DNA of 64,000 nt from assembly GCF_001557235.1 (NCBI RefSeq), contig NZ_LSJI01000180.1, positions 83,501 to 147,500 of the forward strand, in the 5' to 3' direction. Position numbers and translations under genes: made by a program. Source of the DNA: Phenylobacterium sp. CCH9-H3. Its GTDB lineage: Bacteria > Pseudomonadota > Alphaproteobacteria > Caulobacterales > Caulobacteraceae. A model generated the notes under the pieces. That model was not told where the DNA came from. It saw nothing but the letters and a program-made list of their open reading frames with translations, and did not search any database. Within the stretch, counting starts at the first letter, position 1. The number at the start of each line of letters is the position of its first letter. Positions 26,450-34,355 of this stretch are shown piece after piece.

Positions 26450-26884
26450 TTGGCCTACCCCAAGCCCGAGCCTGGCCTCGTCATCCGCTATTCGTTCCTC
26501 TGGCGCGAGCAGGCGGACCGCGGCCAGGACGAAGGTGAAAAGGACCGGCCCTGCGCCATCATCATGACCACCGAGGCGGATCAGGGCGACACCGTCGTCA
26601 TCGTCCTGCCCGTCACGCACACACCGCCAGCGATTCCAGATCTCGCCGTCGAGATTCCAGCGACCACGAAAGCTCGTCTCGGACTGGACGATCAGCCGTC
26701 CTGGATCATCGTCAACGAAGCGAACCGCTTCATCTGGCCGGGGCCGGACCTTCGTCCGCGCGTGCCCGGCGACACCGCGTCCGTCGCCTATGGGCTCCTG
26801 CCGGCAGGCCTGTACACGCAGGTCCGCGACAAGCTCGCCAAGGCCATCGAACTGCGGCTCGCTCGGCCGGTGAAGCGCACCTAG
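26450..26884 (+). CDS. PemK/MazF-like toxin partner
   Basis: This 144-residue protein has RPCAIIMTTE (near 33), VIVLPVTHTPP and IVNEANRFIWPGPDLRP, a pattern I associate with a PemK/MazF-like growth-inhibitor subgroup; those proteins are usually endoribonucleases. The start must be TTG at 26450, because the antitoxin stop (26441-26443) lies two codons upstream in frame and no ATG or GTG occurs early. A weak TTG start would keep toxin below antitoxin. The KDRPC segment would correspond to the MazF substrate-loop region, but catalytic residues need an alignment. Confidence 0.7.
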   Translation: MAYPKPEPGLVIRYSFLWREQADRGQDEGEKDRPCAIIMTTEADQGDTVVIVLPVTHTPPAIPDLAVEIPATTKARLGLDDQPSWIIVNEANRFIWPGPDLRPRVPGDTASVAYGLLPAGLYTQVRDKLAKAIELRLARPVKRT

Positions 26885-27249
26885 GACTTGCCCTGAGCTG
26901 GCGTGCGGTGGTCTCCGGCTGGCCTCTCACCACTCACCAAAGGCGAGACACCGAACCCGCACTCCGATTCGCCTGCGGGTTGAGAAGCCAGGCATGTAAG
27001 GCGCAGGTATTCGCCTGGCAGGGGTAGGGGGGTGGACGATGTGGCGCGGATATGATCAGGCTTAACCATAGAGATGATGAAATTTGGAGCGATCGGCTGC
27101 TGAAGCCTCGACCCAAACGATCGTCGCCGCGCCTGGTGGGAAGGCGCAGACGGGAGGCTGACGCCTTTGGGCTGACGCCGAACGCCCTCCCTAGTTAGCA
27201 CCCGGGGAGGGCGTTTCCGTCTCCGGGCCCTAGGCCCTAGGATCGGGCC
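26885..27249. other. Spacer between the toxin gene and the VOC gene
   Basis: This 365-bp stretch holds no convincing gene; the minus-strand open frames look like GC-driven shadows. The only clear structure is the inverted repeat at 27181-27215, followed by a small GGGCCCTAGGCCCTAG tract just before the VOC start. Confidence 0.6.
27181..27215. terminator. Perfect 11-bp stem-loop
   Basis: AACGCCCTCCC (27181-27191) pairs perfectly with GGGAGGGCGTT (27205-27215) around a 13-nt loop. A terminator role for the toxin-antitoxin unit fits the position, though only TT then CC follow. The high stability makes a structural RNA role in some transcript likely. Confidence 0.5.
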
Positions 27250-27618
27250 ATGCTGCGGCACGTGAAATTCGCCAACCTGCCGGTGAGGGACCAGGATCGG
27301 GCGCTGGCGTTCTGGCGCGACCAAGTGGGCTTGGCCGTCGTGACGGACGAGGCCTATGGCGAGGGGTTCCGCTGGATCGAGCTGTCGCTAGGCGAAGCCG
27401 AGACGCGGATCGTCTTCACGCGGCGGGCGGACGACCTGCCTTCGGACCAGCCGGACCTGATCCTGATCTGCGACGACGTAGACGACAGCTTCGCCGAGCT
27501 GGGCGCCAGGGGCGTGGTGTTCACGCAGGACCCTCAGGACGCGCCCTGGCGGCCGGGGGAGCGCTATGCGCTGTTCCGCGACAGCGAGGGCAACCTGGTG
27601 ATGCTGGGGAACGGCTGA
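27250..27618 (+). CDS. VOC-family (glyoxalase/bleomycin-resistance fold) protein
   Basis: This 122-residue protein has the vicinal-oxygen-chelate pattern: HVKFANLPVRDQDRALAFWRDQVGL at the N-terminus, a central LILICDDVDDSFAELGARGVVF, and RYALFRDSEGNLVML at the end. His4 and the C-terminal acidic residues could hold a metal, but the usual second His/Glu ligands are not all obvious. Function may be isomerase, dioxygenase or ligand binding. It stands alone; ATG at 27250 is the natural start. Confidence 0.82.
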   Translation: MLRHVKFANLPVRDQDRALAFWRDQVGLAVVTDEAYGEGFRWIELSLGEAETRIVFTRRADDLPSDQPDLILICDDVDDSFAELGARGVVFTQDPQDAPWRPGERYALFRDSEGNLVMLGNG

Positions 27619-27725
27619 CGGTCAGGCCAACCTGGGGAGGCAACGATCCGCATGTTGGCGGGGGACAGGTGTGTCGCCGCGGAAGCGGACCTGAGGAATG
27701 GCTGCGGGTGGATGGGAGGCGGTCC

Positions 27726-27756
27726 TTTACCTCCCCTGCGAAGCGGGGGAGGTAAA
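27726..27756. repeat. Palindromic intergenic repeat, copy 1
   Basis: TTTACCTCCCC (27726-27736) and GGGGAGGTAAA (27746-27756) form a perfect 11-bp stem with a 9-nt loop TGCGAAGCG. The 23-bp core at 27730-27752 recurs in inverted orientation at 54857-54879 with one mismatch, so it is a dispersed family and not only a terminator. Confidence 0.75.
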
Positions 27757-27870
27757 AGTCAGCATAGGGGCGAACGCCGTCTCTGTCGGCGAGCCCGATA
27801 GCGGACGCCCCTCGATGGCCGACAAGCGGGTCTCTCCCGGGGTCGCAGATGGATGGGTCGCTGACTTCAA

Positions 27871-28084
27871 CTCCTCTCCCCCCGAGCGGAGCGAAGAGTG
27901 GGGAGAGGGTAGGGAGAGGGGCGGCGCAGGCTTGGCCGCTGCCGCTCCAGGTTAAGCCGGGACCCATGGAAGGAGGCTCGCCGCATGCGTGGATGGGCCA
28001 TGGCTGGGCCGCCGTGGAAGCTGTGCGCCCTGCGTCGCCCCTCTCCCTACCCTCTCCCCTCTCGCTTCGCGTGGGGGAGAGGAG
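27871..28084. repeat. Inverted repeat pair flanking about 98 bp (MITE/REP-like)
   Basis: The segment 27871-27930 (CTCCTCTCCCC...GGCGCAGG) recurs as its reverse complement at 28029-28084, with nearly identical inner halves (GGGGAGAGGGTAGGGAGAGG in both) and a few gaps. Each arm is itself roughly palindromic. The interior (27931-28028) has no gene. The layout resembles a small non-autonomous palindromic element; no target-site duplication is evident by eye. Confidence 0.65.
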
Positions 28085-28232
28085 GCGGAACGTCTGTAGT
28101 CTCGATGCTGGCGCGGGAGCCGCGTCCATCCCGGGGTTTCGAAATATTGGCGTAATGTTGGGCCCGGAAGATGACGGGGCGTTCAACTTGCCGGCGGCCC
28201 CGGCCCATAAAATACGTTTGGGGGAACATCCG

Positions 28233-30239
28233 ATGAGCACCGCCCGCTACGGCGTCCTGGCCCTCCTGGCTTCCACGGCCCTGCTTTCGAGCTGCGCCAC
28301 CGACACGACGGCCCCCAGCGCGATGGCCCAGGGCTCGGCCGTCAACGCCTCGGCGACCACGCCGGCGAACGTGGACAACTTCATGCTGGTGGACGCGGGC
28401 CTGGAGGCGCACGAGCTGTACCGGCTGTCGGACGCGCCGGCGGTGGTGATCGTGACACAGGCCAACGGCGATCCGGCGATCCGCGCCGCGGCGCCGGCGC
28501 TGAAGACGCTGGCGGCGTCGTATGGCGCCAAGGGCGTGGAGTTCCTGCTGCTGAACTCGAACCTCAAGGACCGCCGGGAGGCGATCCTGGCCGAGGCCGA
28601 CAAGGTGGGCTTCGGCGTTCCGATCCTTTTGGACGTGAACCAGCTGGTGGGCGAGAGCCTAGGGGTCGCCCGCTCGGCCGAGGCGTTCGTCATCAATCCG
28701 AAGACCTGGCAGGTCGTCTATCGCGGCCCGGTGGCCGGCGTGGGCCCGGCGCTGGACGCTCTGGCGGCCGGCCAGCCGATCCCGGCGTCGAACGCGGCGC
28801 TGACCGGCATGCCGATCGCCTTCCCCGAGCGCGGGGCGGGGGCGAAGCTGACCTATGTGAAGGACGTGGCGCCGATCCTGGAGGCCAAGTGCGTGGCCTG
28901 TCACCAGGAAGGCGGCATCGGCCCGTTCGCCATGACCAACTACGAGATGGTCAAGGGCTTCTCGCCCATGATCCGCGAGGTGATCCGCACCGACCGGATG
29001 CCGCCGTACAACGCCGACCCGCACGTGGGGAAATTCTCGGACGACAAGAACCTGTCGCCGGCCGAGATCAAGACGCTGGTCCACTGGATCGAGGCCGGCG
29101 CGCCGCGGGGCGAGGGGACCGACCCGCTGGGCGCCGTGAAGCACGTGGCCGCCGAGTGGCCGCTGGGCAAGCCGGACATGGTGATCGACATCCCGGCGTT
29201 CAAAGTGCCGGCCTCGGGCGTCGTGGACTATCAGCGGCCGGCCATCGCCAACACCCTGACCGAGGGCAAGTGGATCCGGGCCACGACCGTGAAGCCGGGC
29301 GACCGCCAGTCGGTGCACCACGTGCTCACCGGCTGGATGAGCGAGATGCCTGCCAACGGCCAGTCGTCCGAGACCCGCTGGAAGGGCTCGGTGGGCGGCT
29401 ATGCCGTGGGCGCGGAGTCGAACATCTATGCGTCGAACGTGGGCAGCTACCTGCCGGCGGGCGGGGCGATCGGCTTCCAGATGCACTACACGCCCTATGG
29501 CAAGGAGGCGGTCGATAACTCCAAGATCGGGGTCTATTTCTACGACAAGCCGCCGGAGCTGATGATGCGCAGCGTGGTGGTGATCGACCCCACCATCACC
29601 ATCGCCGCCAACGCCGGCCGCCACAAGGAAGTGGCGTATGTGGAGTTCCCGAACGACGCGCTGCTGTATTCGGCGTTCCCGCACGCGCATTACCGGGCCT
29701 ATTCCAACGACCTGTGGCTGCAGACGCCGGACGGCAAGAAGACGCTGCTGCTGAGCCTGCCGCGGTACGACTTCAACTGGCAGCGGGCCTATACGTTCGA
29801 AAAGCCGATCAGGATCCCGGCCGGCTCGCGGATCATCGCCAACTACGTCTACGACAACTCCAAGCGGAACCCGGCCAACCCCGACCCGACCATCAAGGTC
29901 ACCTGGGGCGAGCAGAGCCACGAGGAGATGCTGTTCACCCAGCTGTCGTTCCGCTGGCTGGACGAGACGGCGGCCAAGCAGGTGGACAGCGACGCCCGGT
30001 TCGCGCCCACGCGCCTGATGGGCATGATGGACGACAACCTGGACGGCAAGCTGCAGAAGGCCGAGGCCAAGGGCCAGCTGGGCACGATGATCGCCACCTA
30101 TTTCGACCGCATCGACACCAGCAAGGACGGAGCCCTGGACAAGGCCGAGCTGGCCGCGGCCCAGGCCCTGCTGCCCGGCCGCCGCCGCGGCTCCGCCGAG
30201 GCCAGCAACGCGCCGGCCCAGCCGACGGGCGGCCGCTAG
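28233..30239 (+). CDS. Lipoprotein fusing redoxin fold, cytochrome c, copper type II monooxygenase and EF-hands
   Basis: This 668-residue protein has a lipoprotein signal with lipobox LSSC (Cys21). Residues of about 55-170 form a thioredoxin/redoxin-like domain whose usual active-site cysteines are missing (QANGDPAIR where family members have a Cys motif). A c-type heme motif CVACH follows (C220, C223, H224), with Met in RMPPY as likely distal ligand. Next comes a copper type II ascorbate-dependent monooxygenase-like region with all six PHM-type ligand positions: H362-H363 (VHHV), H418 (MHY), H484 and H486 (HAH) and M566 (EEM). Two EF-hand loops end the protein (D600-E611, D628-E639). ATG at 28233 follows GGGGGAA. 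It probably acts as an envelope-anchored redox enzyme; the substrate is unknown. Confidence 0.88.
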   Translation: MSTARYGVLALLASTALLSSCATDTTAPSAMAQGSAVNASATTPANVDNFMLVDAGLEAHELYRLSDAPAVVIVTQANGDPAIRAAAPALKTLAASYGAKGVEFLLLNSNLKDRREAILAEADKVGFGVPILLDVNQLVGESLGVARSAEAFVINPKTWQVVYRGPVAGVGPALDALAAGQPIPASNAALTGMPIAFPERGAGAKLTYVKDVAPILEAKCVACHQEGGIGPFAMTNYEMVKGFSPMIREVIRTDRMPPYNADPHVGKFSDDKNLSPAEIKTLVHWIEAGAPRGEGTDPLGAVKHVAAEWPLGKPDMVIDIPAFKVPASGVVDYQRPAIANTLTEGKWIRATTVKPGDRQSVHHVLTGWMSEMPANGQSSETRWKGSVGGYAVGAESNIYASNVGSYLPAGGAIGFQMHYTPYGKEAVDNSKIGVYFYDKPPELMMRSVVVIDPTITIAANAGRHKEVAYVEFPNDALLYSAFPHAHYRAYSNDLWLQTPDGKKTLLLSLPRYDFNWQRAYTFEKPIRIPAGSRIIANYVYDNSKRNPANPDPTIKVTWGEQSHEEMLFTQLSFRWLDETAAKQVDSDARFAPTRLMGMMDDNLDGKLQKAEAKGQLGTMIATYFDRIDTSKDGALDKAELAAAQALLPGRRRGSAEASNAPAQPTGGR

Positions 30240-32143
30240 CCGTTCGGGCCGAAGGTGAGGGTCAGCATGGCCCTGACCGTTCGCGGGGCGATGGGCCAGA
30301 GCAGGCTGGAGGGCGAGGCCCAGTAGCCGCCCTCGGCCGTGATGTTGGAGGCCAGGATCCGGAACTGGGCCGGGCGGCCGGCAAGCTCGAACCGGCGTCG
30401 GGCGCCGATGTTGAGGAGCGGCGCGGCGGGGGTCTTGAAGGTGTTGCCGCTGTCGGCCCACCGCTCGCCCCAGTAGGTGAACTGCGCATCCACTGCCCAG
30501 CCGGCGGCGAGGTCGCGCTCGACGCTGGCGTTGACCACGGTGGTCGAGATGCCGGCCGCGCGCGATCCGACCACGCCCGCGTCCACGAGCGGGCCGGTGA
30601 CCTCCGGCTCGAACACCACCGCGCCCAGGACGACGCTGGTCTTCTCATCCAGCCGGCCCGCCAGCGACCCTTCGATCCCGCGATGCCGCACCCGTCCGAC
30701 CAGGTCGAAGGCGCCGTCCGCGCGGAAGCCGGTGGTAGGCTTGGAGACGTCGAAGACCGCGCCGATGAGCGTCAGGTCCGGGGTCAGGGCGTGGCGCACG
30801 CCCAGCTCGAACTGCTCGGCCTCGACCGGCGGCAGGACCTCGTTGCGGTTGGTGGCCGACTGGGGCGCGACGCCCGACTCCTCCAGGCCGGTCACCCAGC
30901 TTCCGAACACCGAGGTGCGCGGCGTCAGGCTGACGATGGCCGAGGCGTTGTAGAGGGTGGTCTCGCTGACGCCCCGGGTCCGGGCGCCGCCGACGGTGTC
31001 GACGGTCTTGTCGTAGCGGGTGCGGTGGGCGCCGAGGCGCAGCTGCAGGCGCTCGCCCCAGACGAGGCCATAGCCCACCGAGCCGGTGACCTGCTCGACC
31101 ACGTCCAGGCCCCGGGCGCCGGACCAGCGGGGCTCGGGGCTGGGCGGCGGCTTGCCGGCCAGGGTGAAGGCGCCGATGTCCACGGCGAGGCTGGAGGCCA
31201 GGTCCACCTCGCTGCGCCGGCCCCGGGCCGAGACGCTGAAGAGATGGCTGAGCTCGCCCGTGCGGACCACGCGGCTCACCCGCGCCTCGGCGCTGTCGGA
31301 CACATTGGTGCGGCCCGGGCTCACCAGCGTCTTGCCCCTGGCCGAGCCGTCGGCGCGGGTCTCGATCACCGTGAAGTCGGATCGGTCGTTGTCGAAGATG
31401 GAGCGGAAGGCCGACAGGTTCACCGACCAGTCGCCGAAGGCGCCGTCGTAGAGGACGCCCAGGTTGGTGTTGGCCGCCTCCACCCGCGCCCAGTCGGGGC
31501 CGTAGTTGTGCAGCGTGCGCGGATTGGGCGGCAGGGCGTCGTCGGCCGCCTTCATGGCGTAGTCGCCGTCGTAGTTCCGCGCGTAGTGGCTGGCGAAGGC
31601 GCGGAGCCTCTGGTTGGGCGAGACCCGCCAGGCGCCGACGACGCCCACGTCCGCCGCCTCGCCCTCCGTCCCGGGCGCCCACCGCACCAGGGGCCGGGCC
31701 ACGAAGCCGCCGGCCAGGCTGAAGCGGCCATCCTCGCTCTTCCACGAGCCATTGCCCTCGATCGTGCGCGTGCCGAAGTCGCGCAGGCCGGCGCCCAGGC
31801 TGAACTGGTTCACCGGTCCGGCCTCGCGCAGGCGGTAGCTCACCACGCCCGACGGCGCCGGATAGGCCAGGCGCGCGGCGTTGACGCCCACGCGGACCCC
31901 CACGCCCGCCAGCACCGGGTCGTTCAGGGGTGACGCCCGGCTGAAGTAGGCGTCCTCGATCCGGTAAGCGCCCGAGGCGCCGAGGTCGAAGCCGCGCACC
32001 TGGCCCTCGCTGTAGAGGCCGAGCTGCTCGACCCCCACGCGCTCGCCGAAGGCGTCGGCGGCGGACTTCACCGCGCTGTCCTGGGCCGCGGCGGGCGTGG
32101 CGGCGGCAAGAGCGAGGAGAAGCGGACACGTGGTGCGTGACAT
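30236..32143 (-). CDS. TonB-dependent receptor with compact plug
   Basis: This 635-residue outer-membrane receptor has a signal peptide (LLLALAAATPAAAQ). Its N-terminal region is short: VEQLGLYSEGQVRGFDLGAS, YRIEDAYFSRAS and RVGVNAARLAYPAPSGVVSYRLRE stand where a normal plug with LERIEVLRGP and GGVINI would be. A beta-barrel follows and ends in LTLTFGPNG. Several siderophore-type receptors of sphingomonads and caulobacters share this reduced plug. Its stop overlaps the copper monooxygenase gene's stop by 4 bp, and it is divergent (105 bp) from the winged-helix/propeller regulator. The ligand could be a metal chelate; this is inference. Confidence 0.85.
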   Translation of the reverse strand: MSRTTCPLLLALAAATPAAAQDSAVKSAADAFGERVGVEQLGLYSEGQVRGFDLGASGAYRIEDAYFSRASPLNDPVLAGVGVRVGVNAARLAYPAPSGVVSYRLREAGPVNQFSLGAGLRDFGTRTIEGNGSWKSEDGRFSLAGGFVARPLVRWAPGTEGEAADVGVVGAWRVSPNQRLRAFASHYARNYDGDYAMKAADDALPPNPRTLHNYGPDWARVEAANTNLGVLYDGAFGDWSVNLSAFRSIFDNDRSDFTVIETRADGSARGKTLVSPGRTNVSDSAEARVSRVVRTGELSHLFSVSARGRRSEVDLASSLAVDIGAFTLAGKPPPSPEPRWSGARGLDVVEQVTGSVGYGLVWGERLQLRLGAHRTRYDKTVDTVGGARTRGVSETTLYNASAIVSLTPRTSVFGSWVTGLEESGVAPQSATNRNEVLPPVEAEQFELGVRHALTPDLTLIGAVFDVSKPTTGFRADGAFDLVGRVRHRGIEGSLAGRLDEKTSVVLGAVVFEPEVTGPLVDAGVVGSRAAGISTTVVNASVERDLAAGWAVDAQFTYWGERWADSGNTFKTPAAPLLNIGARRRFELAGRPAQFRILASNITAEGGYWASPSSLLWPIAPRTVRAMLTLTFGPNG

Positions 32144-32248
32144 CGTTGTAATCCCGGCGGAACCTGACTGTTCAGACGGGACGATCTGTCCGATGTTGCG
32201 GCGGGGACGGCGTGGCTGCGGGCGTGATTTCTACGTGATGGTTTCGCG

Positions 32249-34351
32249 ATGAACGAACATGTCGCGCTATGGCCGAAGCTGGCGTTGGCCCGGGAGCTGC
32301 CGTTCAGCCTGGCCGGCACCCAAGTCCGCCCCTCGGCCCTGGAGGTCGAGTACGCGGGCCAGGTCGCGGCGCTGGAGCCGCGGGTCATGAAGGTGCTGGT
32401 GGCGCTGCACCGGGCCAAGGGCCATCCGGTCAGCCGCGACGAGCTGATCGACCTCTGCTGGGAAGGCCGCATCGTCACCGAGGGCGCGCTGAACCGCTGC
32501 GTGGCCCACCTGCGCAAGGCGCTGGGCGCCAACCCGCGCATCCGCCTGGACACCATTCCGACCGTCGGCTACCGCCTGCAGGCCGGGGCGGAGATCCAGC
32601 CGCTGCCCACGGCGGCGAACACGGACGCGCCGCCGGCGGCGGCGGTCGGAGCCTCGGCCCCGACGCGACGCCGCCGCTGGCCGCTGCTGGCCGGCGGGGC
32701 GACGGCGCTCGCGGCGATCGCGGGCGCGGCGGCGCTGATGTCGGCGCCGCGGCCGGTGACCTGGACCGCCGAGGCCTATCACCAGCTCACCGCCGAGCCG
32801 GGGATGGAGACGCACCCGGCGCTCTCGCCGAACGGCCAGCAGATCGTCTTCGCCCAACGGCCGGACTCGACGGTCTATCGCGATCTCTACATCCGCAGCA
32901 TCGACCAGGGCACGCCGGTGCGGATCACCAGCGACCCGAACGACGACCACAGCGCCGCCTGGTCGCCGAGCGGCGACCGCATCGCCTTCGTCCGGACCAT
33001 GCCGGGCGGCCACTGCTCGATCCTGGTCGTGCCGATGCCGGTGGGCGCCGAGCGGACGGCGGCCCGCTGCCAGTCGGCGGTCTACACCCGGGTGAGCTGG
33101 ATCAACGAGACCACGCTGGTGTTCGGCGACCGGGCGACGCCCGAAGTCCCCTGGCGGCTGCGGGCGGTCGACCTGACCAGCGGAGCGGTCGAGGACCTGA
33201 CGGCGCCGTCGCCGGAGACGCTGGGCGACAGCGATCCGATGGTGTCGCCCGACGGCCGGCTGGTGGTGTTCCGTCGCACGCTGCTGCACGGCGCCGACGA
33301 CCTGTTCCTGATGGACCTGAAGACCGGCCGCGAGCGGGCGCTGACCACCGACGGCTGGAAGGCCGCGGGCTACGTCTGGTCGAACGACAGCCGCCACATC
33401 TTCTATTCCTCGAACCGCGGCGGCGAGTTCGGTTTGTGGACCGTCGACACCGCGCGGCGCGATCCGCCCAAGCGCATCAGCCTCGGCGCGGGGCAGTTCA
33501 CGTTCAGCCGGATGTCCAGCGACCGCCACAACCGCCTGGCGGTCGAGGCCCCGCGGACCCGCACCAACATCGTCGCCATGGGCCCCGACGGCGCCATGAC
33601 GCCGATCACAAACGGCGGCAGCGCCGACTGGGAGCCGGAAGGCGCGGCGGACGGCACGGTGGCCTATGTCTCCAACCGCTCGGGCGGCTCGGAGCTGTGG
33701 ATCACCCGACCCGACGGCCGGCCCCTGCGGCTCACCAGCATCGGCGGTAGCTATGTACACTCGCCGGCCTGGTCGCCGGATGGCCAGAGCATCGCCTTCG
33801 TGGCCGTGAAGGGGCGCAAGGCCGAGATTTATACCGTGGGGCGTGACGGCTCGCGGCTGCGCGCGGTGACGGCCGACGGCCTGGACAAGGTCGATCCGGT
33901 GTTCACGCCCGCGGGGGACCGCCTGCGCTACCTGCAGCGCACGGCGGAGGGCTATCGCGTGATGGAGATCGCCCTGGCCGGCGCGGCCACGCCGCGGGAG
34001 GTGGCGGGCGGCCGGGGGTTGAGCGAGCTGCGCCGCGGGCCGGACGGGCGGTACTTCGGCCGGACGGTGAAGGACTCGCGGATCGTGGCCCTGGACCGCG
34101 GCCCGGCGCCCGAGGTGCGGATCGGGCCCTACGACACCTGGGCGGTCGGGCCGGGCGGGATCTATGTGTTCGTGGTGCGCGGCGCCTATCCGCCGGCGGT
34201 GTGGCTGCACGGCTGGTCCGGCCCGCCGCGCAAGCTGCGCGAAGTGGGCGGCGGCGGCGACATCGGCATCGCCGCCGACGGCCGCGCGCTGTTCTCGCAG
34301 TACTACGGCGAAGAGGTCGACCTGGGCCTGTTCGACCTGGCGGCGAAGTAG
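32249..34351 (+). CDS. CadC-like membrane regulator: winged helix plus TolB-type beta-propeller
   Basis: This 700-residue protein begins with an OmpR/PhoB-type winged helix (residues of about 30-110; LEPRVMKVLVALHRAKGHPVSRDELI, ALNRCVAHLRKALG, IPTVGYRLQ). A Pro/Ala linker, a basic stop-transfer RRRRW and one membrane helix (about 145-165) follow. The periplasmic part is a WD40-like/TolB propeller with repeated 'SPNGQQIVFA', 'SPSGDRIAFVR', 'SPDGRLVVFRR' and 'SPDGQSIAFVA' blades. DNA binding in the cytoplasm is thus coupled to an envelope sensor without phosphorylation, as in CadC. It is divergent from the TonB receptor and probably controls it and perhaps the facing monooxygenase. Confidence 0.88.
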   Translation: MNEHVALWPKLALARELPFSLAGTQVRPSALEVEYAGQVAALEPRVMKVLVALHRAKGHPVSRDELIDLCWEGRIVTEGALNRCVAHLRKALGANPRIRLDTIPTVGYRLQAGAEIQPLPTAANTDAPPAAAVGASAPTRRRRWPLLAGGATALAAIAGAAALMSAPRPVTWTAEAYHQLTAEPGMETHPALSPNGQQIVFAQRPDSTVYRDLYIRSIDQGTPVRITSDPNDDHSAAWSPSGDRIAFVRTMPGGHCSILVVPMPVGAERTAARCQSAVYTRVSWINETTLVFGDRATPEVPWRLRAVDLTSGAVEDLTAPSPETLGDSDPMVSPDGRLVVFRRTLLHGADDLFLMDLKTGRERALTTDGWKAAGYVWSNDSRHIFYSSNRGGEFGLWTVDTARRDPPKRISLGAGQFTFSRMSSDRHNRLAVEAPRTRTNIVAMGPDGAMTPITNGGSADWEPEGAADGTVAYVSNRSGGSELWITRPDGRPLRLTSIGGSYVHSPAWSPDGQSIAFVAVKGRKAEIYTVGRDGSRLRAVTADGLDKVDPVFTPAGDRLRYLQRTAEGYRVMEIALAGAATPREVAGGRGLSELRRGPDGRYFGRTVKDSRIVALDRGPAPEVRIGPYDTWAVGPGGIYVFVVRGAYPPAVWLHGWSGPPRKLREVGGGGDIGIAADGRALFSQYYGEEVDLGLFDLAAK

Positions 34352-34355
34352 GGGG

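Larger units (their letters stand above)
27619..28232. other. Repeat-rich intergenic region upstream of the copper monooxygenase gene
   Basis: This 614-bp gap holds no believable gene. It contains the short palindromic repeat at 27726-27756 and a pair of long inverted repeats at 27871-28084. The last 150 bp, including an AT-richer tract (GAAATATTGGCGTAATG near 28140 and CATAAAATACG near 28206), are the likely promoter and leader of the gene at 28233. Confidence 0.6.

Noticed and set aside
26441..26452. Antitoxin-toxin fusion by TAG read-through
   Set aside because: The frames coincide and only two codons separate them, but a one-in-three frame match is easily chance and nothing else indicates read-through.
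27698..27955. An 85-codon + strand frame before the copper monooxygenase gene
   Set aside because: It is composed of the palindromic repeats themselves, so its protein (SSPPERSEEWGEGRERG type) is a repeat by-product.
28659..30461. A 600-codon minus-strand frame opposite the copper monooxygenase
   Set aside because: The translation is Arg/His/Gly/Val-rich without motifs, and the opposite strand has dense functional motifs.
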